A DNA stretch of 64,000 bases from Pomphorhynchus laevis (GCA_012934845.2 WNNJ02000808.1:62001-126000); one strand, 5' to 3'; positions 1 to 12,354 are shown, counted from the first letter of the stretch. Notes: generated by a model from the letters alone, not told the origin. Translations and numbers: made by a program.

Positions 1-290
1 AACGTGGAGATGAATGCCATTGCAATTTATGTACGCAACCATGTAAATCGATCCTGCATGTGTTCACTTGCCCTGTGGGCTCAACACTTTCTCCGCAATC
101 TATTGACGACTTAGGTAAATCTACTTCAGAATATTGTCAATAAAACTGACAAAACTTTTCTTGTAACTATTTATATATTTGTGTTCTTTTTTTTCGGGAC
201 ATCGTCGAAAGACGGCACTGCCCGTTAGTATAAAATTATCAGATTATTATTAATTTAATTGCTATTTGAGTATTTGTAATAAATATAGAT
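1..290 (+). mobile_element. 3' end of a non-LTR retrotransposon (copy 1)
   Basis: The frame starting at base 3 is open to a TAA at 141-143 and encodes 46 residues with a cysteine/histidine cluster of the form C-x-C-x2-C-x3-C then H-x4-C (CHCNLC, HVFTC). The same cluster recurs at the C-terminus of the RT fragment at 1320, so this is the end of a related element whose body lies left of the window. After the stop comes a 3' UTR with a T-run and a hairpin with a GAAA loop (195-224), then a TTA/ATT-rich tail. The clade (I/Jockey/R1-like) is inferred. Confidence 0.6.
195..224 (+). other. 3' UTR hairpin with GAAA loop, copy 1
   Basis: An inner stem CGTC/GACG closes a GAAA tetraloop (203-214), and an outer CGGG (195-198) can pair with CCCG (221-224). 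A similarly placed structure with different bases occurs at 1466-1487 after the second element, which suggests a conserved 3'-end RNA structure. Confidence 0.5.
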
Positions 291-291
291 T

Positions 292-1320
292 ATGGTTATA
301 GATTATATTATAGATTATATTATTATTAATTATAATATTAATTACATCATGGATTTCGCCCAATGCGTTCAACTAATTCAATTAGTGCCAACTAGTGCCA
401 ATGTTCAACTAGTGCCAATTTTATATGCTGACGATCTTGCCTTAATAACGTTGGATAGATGCTCAGCACAATCAGCCATTACAGCTCTCGTTGAGTTTTG
501 TCTGACAAATAAAATAGTGATCAACACTTCCAAAACGAAAATTATAAAATTTCGGCGAGGTGGGCCCCGCTGTCGTGATGATGTGCTTTTTCTGAATGCA
601 ACATCGATAGAATTTGTTAATTCGTATCGATATCTAGGCTTTGAACTCTCATCTCGGTGGTGTTTCAGAAGCCACTTATTGCGCCAATCGGCGAAAGTTG
701 TAACGTCAGCTTATACGGCATCGAAGCTTGGTCTTATGTCCTTCGAAGGCGCGATCAAATACTTTGATGTGATGTTGCTTCCGATTCTGAGTTACGGGAT
801 TCGATGCTTTTGGTCGGATTTGACCTTAGGAGATTTTCAGATCATTGATAAATGTTTTTGGCGCTACCTAAAAAGGTTATTAGGAGTATCATCGAAGTGT
901 TCTTCTACAGCTGTTGCGGTGCTTAGTAAATCGATACCACTCTAGGTCAAACTTTGCAATCGATTTCGCCTTGGTGAAACCACAGCGTATTTGGAAGCCC
1001 GACGGCTATTCGATAACAAAATACTTAGCCTAGATCCAGATATCTTTTTGACGCCTGTTTATACTCAATCAGCTTGGAGAAATCCAAGATACCAAAAGCG
1101 TCCGCTGGTTTGGCGTTTATCTTTAGACGGCTACCACGCCAAATTTTGTTCAATTCGACTCTCTTTTCACTCTCGCTCGACTCACTGTCGCTGTCGATTT
1201 TGCTCAAAAGAGTGTTCAGCTCTTTTGCATGCTTTCGCATGCCCCGTATTATCTTCGTGGCCTTTAGAACAAGTCGACAAAGGAGGACTAGGAAATCGCC
1301 TAACTTTGATTGATGCTTAA
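292..1320 (+). mobile_element. Non-LTR retrotransposon RT C-terminal fragment (copy 2), one in-frame stop
   Basis: One frame runs through this interval, interrupted only by TAG at 943-945. It carries the RT catalytic motif ILYADDLALIT near 420-450, then the palm/thumb region (YRYLGFELSS, LLPILSYGI) and ends with a cysteine/histidine cluster (CRCRFC, HAFACP) like that at 3-143. The first 30 or so codons are low-complexity repeats (ATT-rich, then reiterated ACTAGTGCCA), so the element is 5'-truncated near 410 and the first ATG is not a real start. The missing N-terminal RT motifs and the stop make it a dead copy. Confidence 0.8.
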
Positions 1321-1465
1321 CATTTTTTTTTCTTTCTTGCGCACCGTTGCACTCATGGCCCGATTTCAAACTTCAGAATTAATCTATAACAACGTACGCT
1401 AAATGTTCAGACGCCGGATTTCTGATTTCAAGTAATTGATTTAATTTATTGTATTTTAAATTTTG

Positions 1466-1487
1466 CCCAGCCGAAAGGCGAAATGGG
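1466..1487 (+). other. 3' UTR hairpin with GAAA loop, copy 2
   Basis: GCC-GAAA-GGC (1470-1479) sits inside CCC (1466-1468) and GGG (1485-1487), followed by an A-rich stretch. It mirrors the hairpin after copy 1 in layout but not in base identity, about 150 bases after the ORF stop. Confidence 0.5.
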
Positions 1488-2035
1488 AAATAAATCGCTG
1501 CATTACTATAGTTATTATAGATATAGTTAATGGCAAATTTATTATAAAGTTAATGGAAAATGTATTATATTTATAATGAATTATAATTAATAGCAAAATA
1601 AATAGCAACCCTGAGATTATTAATCTCGGTTTGGAGAACAAAAATAAAAAGAGAACAGATTAAGAAGAAATGGTTTGCTTCATTTATAAAACAATATTAT
1701 TATAATATACAGTATTTATAATTAATGTATAATTATTGAATTGGTAATAACGAATAACTTTGATAAATAGGCAAGATATGGCATCTTAACACGTTTGGCC
1801 ATTTTTATGTTTGTCGAAAGAATCAAGAATTGAATATTCTTGTCATTATTGATGTTAGTAAATTGTAATCGTCTGCTATTATGTTTCTATTAAGCTTGAA
1901 TTTACTTAAATTTAGATTATTAAATTTTTTATTTTTTGATTATTATTTTAAAAAATAATTGAAAAATCGTAATCAATTTAGTTACTTAATTTATGTATTT
2001 TTTCACAATTAATGTAACGCTATCTGTATTCATAG

Positions 2036-2664
2036 ATATCCAATCATTGCAGCTGGACTTATTTTCTTTCTTCGATCACTGGTACTTGAAAGTGAATTTC
2101 AAAAGATAGATGAATCTTTCAGCTTTCTTTTCGTTATCGACGAGGTACAAGTTGTTCCAATTATTTAATGTCAATTACACCCGTTGTAGATTGCGGCCAG
2201 TCATTCACTGCTAATAGCCCGTGTTTTTGATACCATGCGTACGTTTTTGGAAATTCCAAATCCATCGTCCACTATGGTAGCTTTTATTATTTAACTTAAC
2301 GTTCGATTTTATTTATTTCGAAGATAAGCTTAAAGCAATACATTCTAAATAGAATGATTTACATGCTTTGCTATGGCCATGCTCAACAAGTACTTGAATA
2401 TGTGTTGTCGATTCAAAAACAGGAGTTGTTGAATGCAGATCTCCTGAAACCGTTCACACTTGAAGTAAACTTGACTTTTTTTATAGTCTTTTAATCTATA
2501 TAATTGCATAGATTTTGGAAATTGTAGATTTTCCAATGGAACAATGGTTCGAAGATTTACTTTCCAATTTGGTGCTCTCGGGGATTTTTGATCAGAGCAA
2601 TCTCACCAAATATGAACAGCACATTGTCAATCGGTTCATTCGTATGTTCACGTTTTATAGATAA
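2036..2664 (+). CDS. NELFB: Negative elongation factor B (NELF-B/COBRA1)-like, C-terminal exons
   Basis: Four exons join in frame: 2036-2144, 2190-2276, 2324-2464 and 2512-2664, with GT-AG introns of 45, 47 and 47 nt and stop TAA at 2662-2664. Together they encode about 162 residues. Landmarks are YPIIAAGLIFFL, FLFVIDE, ASHSLLIARVFD, NRMIYMLCYGHAQQVLEYV, FTLEILEIVDFP and YEQHIVNRFIR. Order and spacing resemble the C-terminal part of NELF-B, the subunit of the NELF complex that helps hold RNA polymerase II at promoter-proximal pauses. The protein is normally near 580 residues; no upstream exon was recognised between 1320 and 2035, so the 5' part lies left of the retroelement fragments or is lost. 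An AATAAA follows 74 nt after the stop. Exon structure is strong; the family call rests on remembered similarity. Confidence 0.68.
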
Positions 2665-2737
2665 ATGATTTGATCTCTAAACTTTTAATTTTTATTCTAA
2701 TCAACGAAATAATCAAATATGCTGAAACTAATTTATT

Positions 2738-2743
2738 AATAAA
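2738..2743 (+). terminator. Candidate polyadenylation signal of the NELF-B-like gene
   Basis: AATAAA lies 74 nt past the TAA at 2662-2664 in an AT-rich 3' flank. Such hexamers arise by chance in AT-rich DNA, so only the position supports it. Confidence 0.4.
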
Positions 2744-3639
2744 TTCATTTTGTATATAATTCATTTTGTATATTCATTTTCATATATAAATTATAACTGA
2801 GCCAGTAAAAATGAGATATTCGTTTTAGAAAATATCACATTATTTTATGATGTTTATGATAATAGACAAAAATAAAAAACTGATATTTTTTTGATATAAT
2901 ATTTTTATGTTTAATATTTTATTTTATAATTTTGATATAATTGTCGTATAATTGTTTTTTTTATGATTATGCTACCAGAATCTTGGGAAATATAAAATAA
3001 AAATCTATTTATTGTGCTGATCCGAAATTATTAATTTTTTAAGATTTTGGAAAACTCGGTAATTGATAAAAGAATAATTTATTTGTATTTATTTCTCTTA
3101 ATTTTTTCATTTTGATTTACTGGTACCTTGTGAACTTTATGGTACAAAAGTATCATAAGTTTCCAAAGTGAATTCTTTTATTAAAACTTAATTTTTGAAC
3201 GGTTGAAATGTAAAAATAACTATTAATTCGACTAATATTGAGAGTTAATAGACAAAACGCAATTTATTTAATGAGCCGCTCTTTCTCAATATCTTATAAT
3301 CGTTATTTATGTGTTTAAAAAATTTCTGTCATTAGGTTTTTATTAACTATTTCATCTATTTCAGAAATTATTTTATATAATCAAATTATATAATTTGATT
3401 TACATCGGATAATAATTTTGTGCTAAAATTAGTATTTATAATTAGTATAATTTATAACTTAATCTATAAGTTAAAAAATCTTTAAAACTTAAAGATATTT
3501 GTATTTATGTATTATATGATATGTGCATTTGATATATATTTTTAATAAAGGAATATTATGATATATTTTTATGTTAATAATGTTTTATTAATTTAATTTA
3601 CAACAAAAAAGAAAAAATAATTGTGCGATTTGCATTTCA
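2744..3639. other. AT-rich intergenic stretch, no gene seen
   Basis: Very AT-rich with short A/T runs and no ORF or motif with recognisable homology on either strand. Confidence 0.6.
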
Positions 3640-4560
3640 ATGTCTAGACCTGGTGCATTGAGTTTGGTCCGTGGTGTTCGGAAACGTTGTGATATCGACC
3701 TGCTAGATCAATTTTAATTTTCGTGCGGAGCCACGTTATTACACTGGAAAGTATAGACCTTTGTTTATCGCTGACATTTTTCGCTAACACACGTAGAGTT
3801 GCGTTTGCTGCTCTGCTTGTACCACCTGTCGACGCAAATACTAGTGGGGAGAAGAGCTGTGGTCAACTTCTTGTATCCTTTCTCCCTACCAATTTCGCTT
3901 TCATGCTAATGATATTCGAGGCACGCACCCGTCAATCGCGAATTATAGGATGAAGCTTTTTCGTTGAAAATGCACACGTCAAAAAACATACGCTCCATCT
4001 TACCACCGAACAATCCATTGCTCACGATATCAGGGCACGTGTCTGGTCTTCGAGTTGTTACGTCATTTTTGAAACTTATTGCGTCAGGAACGCCAGATAA
4101 ACTGGGCTACGTGGCGACCCCAGAACAAAAGTCTGTGAGTACCTTTGATACAAGATCTCGAACCTTATTGTGACGTATGGTTAATAAACCATCTCTCTGG
4201 CATGACAATGCATGAACAGTATTAAAACCTCACCGCATATACTTTTGTTTGGTGTCTTAGATAGGGCCAGCCGTATCTCACAGACATTGCTTCACGAAAC
4301 GCGTTAAAGATTCATACTCATGTTGGGAGGCAACAACGGGATGTTTGATTCCAAGTCCGCCCATATGAGGAGGGAGATCAAATATGGAAATATCCTTTTC
4401 CGTCAAGTTGCGATCACATACTTTGCCAGCAAAGTTGTTGATCGATACGGTTAGTTTGTTGAACTAATCGATATCACATCTCGTTTTTCTCATGATGTGT
4501 GTCGAACGATATTGTAATGCTCTGGTGAATGCAAAATATGTGGAGTGAGCGTCACTATCC
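3640..4560 (-). mobile_element. Family C retroelement, C-terminal fragment (copy 3)
   Basis: The minus strand read from about 4560 downward shows, in shifting frames, the end of an RT (FDLPPHMGGLGIKHP), a zinc-finger segment (HALSCQRDG then TIRHNKVRDL), a PD-(D/E)XK-like region (RRPDTCPDIVSNGLFGG, then FFDVCIFN) and the tail (FASTGG, ITWLRTKI). The same blocks in the same order occur in the copies at 28.7-31.7 and 56.6-59.2 kb. At least one stop and two frameshifts interrupt it. It lies between the NELF-B-like and PSMA2 genes. Plus-strand ORFs at 3723-4173 are shadows. Confidence 0.75.
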
Positions 4561-5222
4561 GCTACCGTAATGATGTTATTTATTTACTTAATTATTTACG
4601 TAATTATGTTTAGAATTATTAATTTACTATATAATTCTAATCTTATATGCCGTAATTATTACATGAATAAAACTACTACTGACGCTCTATTAATCAGAAA
4701 GAATTTTGCTAAAACTTTTATTAATGACAAAAACAGGAAAGTTTAAGCCTGTATTCTGTTTACAAATTTCGTCTGAAAGCTTAACTCGGAATGCGCCTTC
4801 CACGTTTAGCCCCAATAGAGCGTTTTGACCTTAGTCTACTCATTACGACGGGGTGGTCTCATCAGTGCGCTGTGCGAGTCCCTTTTAAACGTTTACTGAG
4901 GATCATGAAATGTCGAACTTGTGTAGCTACAGGGCCACACTGTAGAAAATAGAAAATCATATTTTTTTATTTATTTAAGGGCTTTAAAAACATTTTTATA
5001 ATTTGCATTGTTATGCCATCATTAATTAACTTTTTTTTCAATTTTAGGTCACTGCAAGACAAAGTAGCAGATCCACCATTTATATTTTAACTTTAACCTC
5101 CATGTACTAATTCTGTAATTTTGTTTGTGTAATTTTGTTTGTCGATTTCCATAAAACATCATCACATGATGAATTGGCTACTTTAAACTTAATTGCACGT
5201 TTTTAAAATATTACGTTTTTAG
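4561..5222. other. PSMA2 upstream region
   Basis: A less AT-rich block (about 4740-4940) lies upstream of PSMA2 and holds no recognisable ORF; it could include a promoter or 5' UTR. Immediately before the PSMA2 ATG the sequence reads like a splice acceptor (ACGTTTTTAG then ATG), so a 5' UTR intron or trans-splice site is possible. No clear TATA box could be assigned. Confidence 0.4.
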
Positions 5223-8200
5223 ATGGATGAGAGATACGGATTTTCTTTGACAACTTTCAGGTAAGGAATTTGCATTCTAGTTAGTTTATAGTTAAGTTAT
5301 TAACTAAAATTGTGATTATTTCTATTCAGATGATAATTTAAATTGAAAATATAACAAATTCAATTTTTAATAAATAAAAAATATTATTATATAATAAATT
5401 ATTTAATTAACTTATTTAATAAATTATAATAAATATAAAGAAAATCATATTTAAATCATTTAGAAAATCATGTTTAAATTTACACTTTTACGATATAAAA
5501 GTGTATATAATATACTTGAAATATTAAAATAACGTGTGTAAAAGTAAAAACGTGTGTAAATTACGAGTGTGAAAGTGTAATTTAAATGAAGTTTGGAAAT
5601 TAAATACTTGAAATATTAAAATAACGTCTTATAGGGTTTGGTAAATTTATAATTTAAACATTTTAATTTACAATTTATAATGACATTATTAGTTTAGTTT
5701 TTAATACTTTTTGCTTGGATTATTAATTATTGAATAATCATTTTTATATATTGGATACTACAACGATTTCATGTTCAACTAGAAAAACCTAAATAAATAT
5801 ATCATATTTAAGCGCTATAGAATCAATTTATCTAAACTGAATTGAGATTCTAATTGTTTCGTAATGAGAATTTCTTAACATTATGCAAACTAGCATAATG
5901 TATAAGCGTTAGAATTCAAACGATATCGGAAGGTGAATTAGGAATAAATAAAACAATCAAAAATAATCTGCATTATATATTTATGATATATTTGAGTTTT
6001 ATTATACTTTCCCAGTCACATTGACAATATTGAAAATATTATTTAAAATAACGAAGGAAACTTCACTTTTTCCCATTGATTTTTATCTTTTCACATCAGA
6101 ATGCATTAGTTAGATAATTTAGTAAATCAATTTTGTTTTCAGCCCTACAGGTAAACTTGTTCAAATCGAATATGCACTAAATGCTGTAGCATCGGCAACC
6201 CCTGCGGTCGCAATTCAAAGTAAGACAATTTCATTTATTATATACATCTATATGGTTAATCATTTAAATACTCGAACTTAAAGCATTATATTTCATTGTT
6301 ATTTCTTTGACAAAACCTTAGTTTATACAATAAATTTTAAATCTTATTATATTGTATTATATTAATCTTATATTGAGGTAAATATTTTATATATTTTTTA
6401 TTTAAAAAATCTTCCCTTAGAATGTATCTTATAAAAACCTTATTATTACAACATAATTTCTAACAAAAACGTTTTATCTTATTAAAATATTTTATCTTAC
6501 AAGTCTATGTTTCTTATTTAAACTCTATTTTTAAATGCATTATATCTCATAAAATCATTAATCTTAAAAAAACATTAATTTTATATTTAAAAACCATTTT
6601 TAAATGTTTTATTTAAAAATCGTTTGAATATTTGTTAAGTCATAAAATCTTATCTCATTATATAAAATTTTCTTTTTAAATCATTATATCTAATTAAAAC
6701 AATTCTATAACTATAAAATAAATATTTATAACAATTTTATTTAATTTAAACAATTGTTAAAGCATTATATCTTGCTAAAATGTATCTTATAAAACCTTAT
6801 TATTACAACATAATTTCTTACAAAAACGTTTTATCTTTTTTATTATATTTTTTTAATAATTAAAAAGAGTTATATCAGAGTTATATCATAAATAGGTGTT
6901 TGTTAATAAGTGAAAAATAAGTGTTTTTCTAGTTTTATGAATTAAAATTAGAATTTTTTTATGAATTTTTCGTTTTATGAATTCACACTACTTTGGCAGT
7001 CGATTAAAGTGCTACTTACTCTATCTTAAACCTTTTATCATATATATATTTTTTTAATATATAAATATTTATATATTAAATAAATATTTATAACAATTTT
7101 ATTTAATTTAAACAAGTGTCAAAACATTATATATTGTTAAAATATTTCTCATTAAACCTTATTATTACAACATAATTTCTTACAAAAACTTTTTTTTTAT
7201 AAAAACATTTTATCTTACAAGTCTCTATTTCTTATTTAAACTGGTTATATTTTTAAGGCATTATATCCTTTAAATCATATCTTATTTCAGCATTATATTT
7301 TTGAAGCTTTATTTTTTAAATTTTTATAAAAAATTTAAAATTATAATAAATCTACGCATATTTTATATTTATTTTTATTATATTTATTGGTTTATTTTTA
7401 TAACACCTTAACTTATCTCCAGGTTATACAAAACTATTTTTATTTCCTTCAAAACCCTTTACATCTTCAAAAATTTGTATTTATTTAGTGCTTATTTTCG
7501 AAATGTGTTAATTTCTAAATATTAAAAATTTAGATCTTTGTTTCAATCAAAAATAAGACATAAGATATAAATAAGGTATAATTATATAAGATATAAGATG
7601 TTTAATATCAGATTTTTTATATATAATTGTGATTCCGAAAACCACTCTTGTCTCTGATCCGTTGTGGACGCCAATATGTAAGTTAATTATTTGATACTAA
7701 GAAGTCTTAAACAAGGTAGAAAGTTGAAGACAGTTTTTATTCAAATTTTCTGTTTCCTTTTACCAAGAAAATAAATTGCACACGTTTGCAAATAAATAAA
7801 TAAGATATTATTATAACATTTCTGATTAAAGATGCATAATATCATATATATAATATAAGATGTATCTGCTTCCGACTTTTATATTATATAGACCACTTTA
7901 ATATTAAACGTGTTTAGTAATTATTTAAAATAAAAGCGAAGCTGCTTTTATAGAAAAAGTGTCATATTTTTAGCATTAACATTTTTATTTTTAGCTAAAA
8001 ATGGAGCAGTTATTGCCACTGAAAAGAAAACAAGTCCACTTGCTGATGAGCATAGTACCTTTAAGGTAAATTCGATTTGCGACAACATCGGTGTAGTATA
8101 CAGCGGTTTGTGTGCTGACTACAGGTAAATATTCTCATTTGAGCTAATTGAATTTTTGCTCATTTTTAATTGCCTTTTTGTCTATCAGTGATTTTAAATT

Positions 8201-11200
8201 ATTAGTGAAATCATTAGCAAACCTTTTATCATAAACCTTTTTGTAGCTATTTATGTTGATCATCGTGTTTGTATTAATTATTTATAGCATTTTAATGGAT
8301 ACACGGTTATTCCAGCTATTTAATTTCATATCTCCTCATATAATTTATATTAATATGTAATTTAACTTTTTTATTGTTAGAAATATATCCATCCTGATCT
8401 GTATTTATTTTTTTTATTTCCCTGGAACTATCAGTTCCGTTTACTGTTGTTCTAGCGTCATTTTTTTGTTACATCAATAATTTATCGATTTAAATTTAAA
8501 TTTTATATTTAAATTTTATATTTAAATTTTTTTGAAGATGAAAATCAAAAGGTAATTGACATCAATTCTGACACAGAATTTTAGCATTTATTCTACTATT
8601 GAATTAAATATAAACTCGTAAATGTGCGTTTAAAAAATATTTATCTATATTTTGTCATCTACATCTCACATGTAGATAACATGTTGTATGTACGTGATCT
8701 GTCAGTCTGGATTAATACTTATACAATTTTTCAATTGGTTAGATTTTATATTTTTACTATATAAAATATAAAACACAAATATTATTAAATATGTCTTCTG
8801 TTAAATGTGTCGAATATGTATATATTATTTTATTGATCGAATGTAACATATAAATATGTGTTTAAAATATGTAATTACACCCTGAACATGTCTATTAATT
8901 ATCGGAGCTTTTCTGATCACCAATATTATATTATTATATTTATAGATTATAAATATATATATAATATTTATCGTAAATATATATACGATATAATAACGTT
9001 TTGAAAGCAATAAAAATGTTATATTTTAATTACTTACCGTTATTCAAAACGAATATTTGTTTATAATTAAATATTTTTAATTATTAAAAAATAAAAAAAT
9101 ATAATTAATATATTTGTTTTTAATTAAATATTAATTAATTATCACTTGTAGTAATTTAATTCAAGTTTGGTGGGAACACAAACGACTGCAATGCTATTTT
9201 CGTTACTGCATAGTGACATTTTAAGCATTTAAGAGTATATGTTTTGTAATTTACCCGTTATTTGTCAAGAAACGAACCTGTTAATTAAAAATTAATTAAT
9301 TTTTTGAATTACTTTATTGTAAATCTCTTGTCTTTTATTTTAAGGGTTTTGCTAACGTTTGCTCGTAAAATTGCCCAGAACTACATACTAACCTATGAAA
9401 AGAACGTGCCCCCTATTCAATTGGTTCGTAAAGTGGCGAGTGCAATTCAAGAGTATACACAACAAGGGTATTGAAAATTTTCAAATTTTATATTCGTTTA
9501 TATGATGTGAGATTTGTAATGATAAATAAATAAAAATCAAAAATTATTAATTATTAATACTAAATTGCAATTTATTATTTACTATAACTTTATCAATAAA
9601 TTGTATAATTAATAGATATGCCACGATTTAAATTATACAAATTTAAAATGCAATGTTATGTAATAAATTTTAAAATCAAACAAATTTATTTATTATAAAT
9701 TTATAACTTATAAATTTTGTTTCTATTTTATTATTCATAAATAATAAAAAAATATTATAATTCCGAATAAGCCGTTTATTCATTTTTGTCGCATACATTT
9801 ACTTATCTAATGTGAAAATCATTTTAGAATTGTGCTAAAATTATCTGAAATTAAATGTAATATAAACACTAATTTTTTTAAATTCACATAAACGAAGATA
9901 ATAGTTTTATTCTAAAAATATCATCTTCAGGAAAATTACAAACACAAAATCATCACTTTTGCCATTTATACATAAAATCTGTAACAAACGAAAAAAATTA
10001 AAGAAAACAAATTTAAAATGTAATCAAAAATATCATCACAAAGGAAAATGCCAGTATATTATTACTGAATAACAAAAACAAAACAAAGAAAATGTAGCAA
10101 ATACTATCAGAAAAACAAGATTGGTAGAATATTTAAGAGTAATATACTTACACTTGGATCTGAGATGTGGGGCCAGATTGATGAACTAGCCATGAGCAAT
10201 CAACTTTCAGAATATATGATGTATTAGGAAAATGACTTTGAAGTATTTATGTTTCGTAATAGATTGGTATCGTTATAAGATAATGTTTATTCTCTGCATT
10301 ATTAATATTGATGACCAATATATATTGGAATTCTTATATTCCTAAAAAATGGTTAATTGCATCGGCGTTGTCCTTCTTTTATAAAAAAATATTTCTTTCT
10401 GTAAAGCTAAAAGTATTTGCTCTAATAACTTACATTTAAGATATATAAATTATATTATTAGAATTAGTTTAATGATATGTGGTTCTCCTGAATGGGCTAT
10501 AAATATATTTTCTCACGAAAGAAAAGTTATTGGACCTTTAAACATACAAATTATTTACGAATTTCTTATATAAAGGACAAAGTGAATTCTTTATTTATAA
10601 AGTTTATATGTAAAATCATATGTAATAATGCTTTAATTTATATTAAAAAGTTGCTCAAATTACTTAATATTTTCAGGCTAAAACCTGAATATAATAAGTA
10701 TTATCTAGTGTATAGAATTCCTTCTAATAGGTGCAATTGCTCATATATATTGACCTGAGAAGATAGAGTTCGGAAAGAGTAGCGGCCAACATCAGTATAA
10801 TATAAAACGAAGGAATATGCCGGGAGCTATATCTCATAAGGTTTATTTGAATAAAGCAACCATTCTAGAATATAAAAGTGATTGCTGTCACATATTTACA
10901 AGAGACTAATTATATATAAAGTAAACCAAGTAACTCTATTTTGTTTTTAAGTTTTATTGGTTTGTTTCTTGTTTTATCTATCAAAATATTGTGTGTATTT
11001 TTAAAATACACACAATTCACTTCGTTCCTGTGAATTTATAAAACTATAAGAATTGTAATAAATTGTAATTTCAATTTTAAGAAATATAAAGATTATTTAT
11101 TTGTAAATATTTTTAAATTATTATTTAAAGTAGATTTATATGTTTTGGTATTTTTACGATTGTTAACTCTTTTTTAAATTACAGGTACCTAAATGTAAAA

Positions 11201-12318
11201 TTGTTAAATGTAAAATTGCCTATAAATCAATATTTATGATTTTGTGGATTTATTTTTTAAGTTAATACAAATATATTAATAAACTAATATTTATAATATT
11301 AACTAATATATTAATTAATATATACGGATAGTGTATGCTATAAAATCTGATTAGGATCATTTATATATGACCCGCTAACAAAGGTCTTTTGTAAAATAAG
11401 AAACAAATTTATTTACTCTCTTACATTCCATGATTGCAAATTTGGAAGCAGATAAATTCCAAAAGCTGAACAAAAAAAGTATGTAAACTGTCAAAAAAAG
11501 TATCAATTTGAAAAAAAACTTTGCATAAGTGAACTTTTGGTTTTGTTGAATTTGGAATTGGTACGCAATGAAATTTATTCCTACAAACACATATTGTTGT
11601 AGAGAATAATGATATTATATTATGATAATATAATATAATCATTTCCTATATAATTTGATAATGTAATCTGCGCTTATTGGTAGACGCAAAACATGCACAG
11701 CACGTAAATGTTGAATTTTAGTACTTTACAAAGTATAAAAATTATGTCGAAATGAATAAATGAGTCATCAGAAAAATTCAATTATTAAATTACTCAATTA
11801 CTTTTCTAACACATAAATGTGAATTAATTGACTATAAAATAATTCACGAATAGACAAGCATCTAAACCAATTTTTGTTTTTCTAGAGCAGTTCGCCCGTT
11901 TGGCGTGTCTTTACTTATTGCAGGTTGGTCACACGACGACAACCGTCCTTATATTTTACAATGTGATCCGTCGGTATGAATATCTTATCGAAATTTTATT
12001 TATCCTTCTATTTTGTGAAGGGTTCATATTTTGCATGGAAGGCAGCGGCCATTGGTAAGAATTTTGTTAGTGGACGATCATTCCTTGAGAAGCGGTATAT
12101 CTTTTTACCTTTTTCAGCTCAAGAATTCACATTTGTTCGATTTTAGATACTCTGATAGTCTGAGCGTCGAAGATGCAGTGCACACTGCAATTTTGACTTT
12201 AAAAGAATCATTTGAAGGACAAATGAATCACGACAATATCGAGATTGGTGTTTGCACAAAGGACGGATTTCGCCGTCTTTCACCAAACGAAATCAAGGAT
12301 TACTTAACTTCTCTTTAA
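5223..12318 (+). CDS. PSMA2: Proteasome subunit alpha type-2 (20S core particle)
   Basis: Seven exons join in frame: 5223-5260, 6143-6219, 7995-8124, 9345-9467, 11886-11973, 12021-12094 and 12147-12318, all with GT-AG introns. They total 702 nt, 233 residues plus stop, against about 234 for the animal protein. The start [21 protein letters not shown] is the alpha-subunit N-terminal signature, the segment that in alpha rings helps gate the substrate channel. Further family blocks are [48 protein letters not shown] and [11 protein letters not shown]. Alpha-2 is a structural, non-catalytic ring subunit of the 20S proteasome, in cytosol and nucleus. Introns are 882, 1775, 1220, 2418, 47 and 52 nt; intron 2 holds a repeat array and intron 4 a PLE remnant. 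No disruption was seen, so it is probably functional. Confidence 0.97.
6420..7310. repeat. Degenerate tandem array of ~360-bp units in PSMA2 intron 2
   Basis: The word TTATTATTACAACATAATTT recurs at 6440, 6797 and 7159, giving spacings of 357 and 362 nt. Other blocks recur at similar spacing: an ACAAGTCT...TTTCTTATTTAAACT block at about 6497 and 7215, and TAAATATTTATAACAATTTT at about 6720 and 7081. Two to three diverged AT-rich units are visible. Confidence 0.75.
8125..9344. other. PSMA2: PSMA2 intron 3
   Basis: AT-rich intron of 1220 nt between acceptable GT and AG sites. No mobile element or gene was recognised. Confidence 0.7.
10490..10960 (+). mobile_element. Penelope-like element remnant (linker + GIY-YIG region) in PSMA2 intron 4
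   Basis: An 88-codon ORF (10492-10758) ends with [17 protein letters not shown], the shape of the GIY-YIG endonuclease entry in Penelope-like elements (hYxIPC-x2-C-x2-xYIG). The preceding [15 protein letters not shown] looks like the linker upstream of that domain. After the stop further pieces ([11 protein letters not shown]) resemble the domain's C-terminal half. It sits inside intron 4 of PSMA2 in sense orientation and is far too decayed to be active. The call is by motif shape only. Confidence 0.5.
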
Positions 12319-12354
12319 GCAACGTTATGTATTATTTCCAACGATTAACACTTT

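Noticed and set aside
1025-1369. Minus-strand 114-codon ORF with Lys/Glu-rich sequence
   Set aside because: It is antisense to the RT fragment with its conserved cysteine cluster and has no independent support.
3723-4173. Plus-strand ORFs as small genes
   Set aside because: The minus strand of the same bases encodes clear family C C-terminal blocks; the plus ORFs are shadows.
4740-4940. Possible tRNA gene or tRNA-derived SINE in the GC-richer block
   Set aside because: A GTGCGAGTCCC string resembles a B box, but no A box at proper distance or cloverleaf could be drawn.
8825-9010. Minus-strand 61-codon hydrophobic ORF in PSMA2 intron 3
   Set aside because: Its Ile/Tyr/Phe-rich content is what translated A/T-rich DNA gives; no other support.
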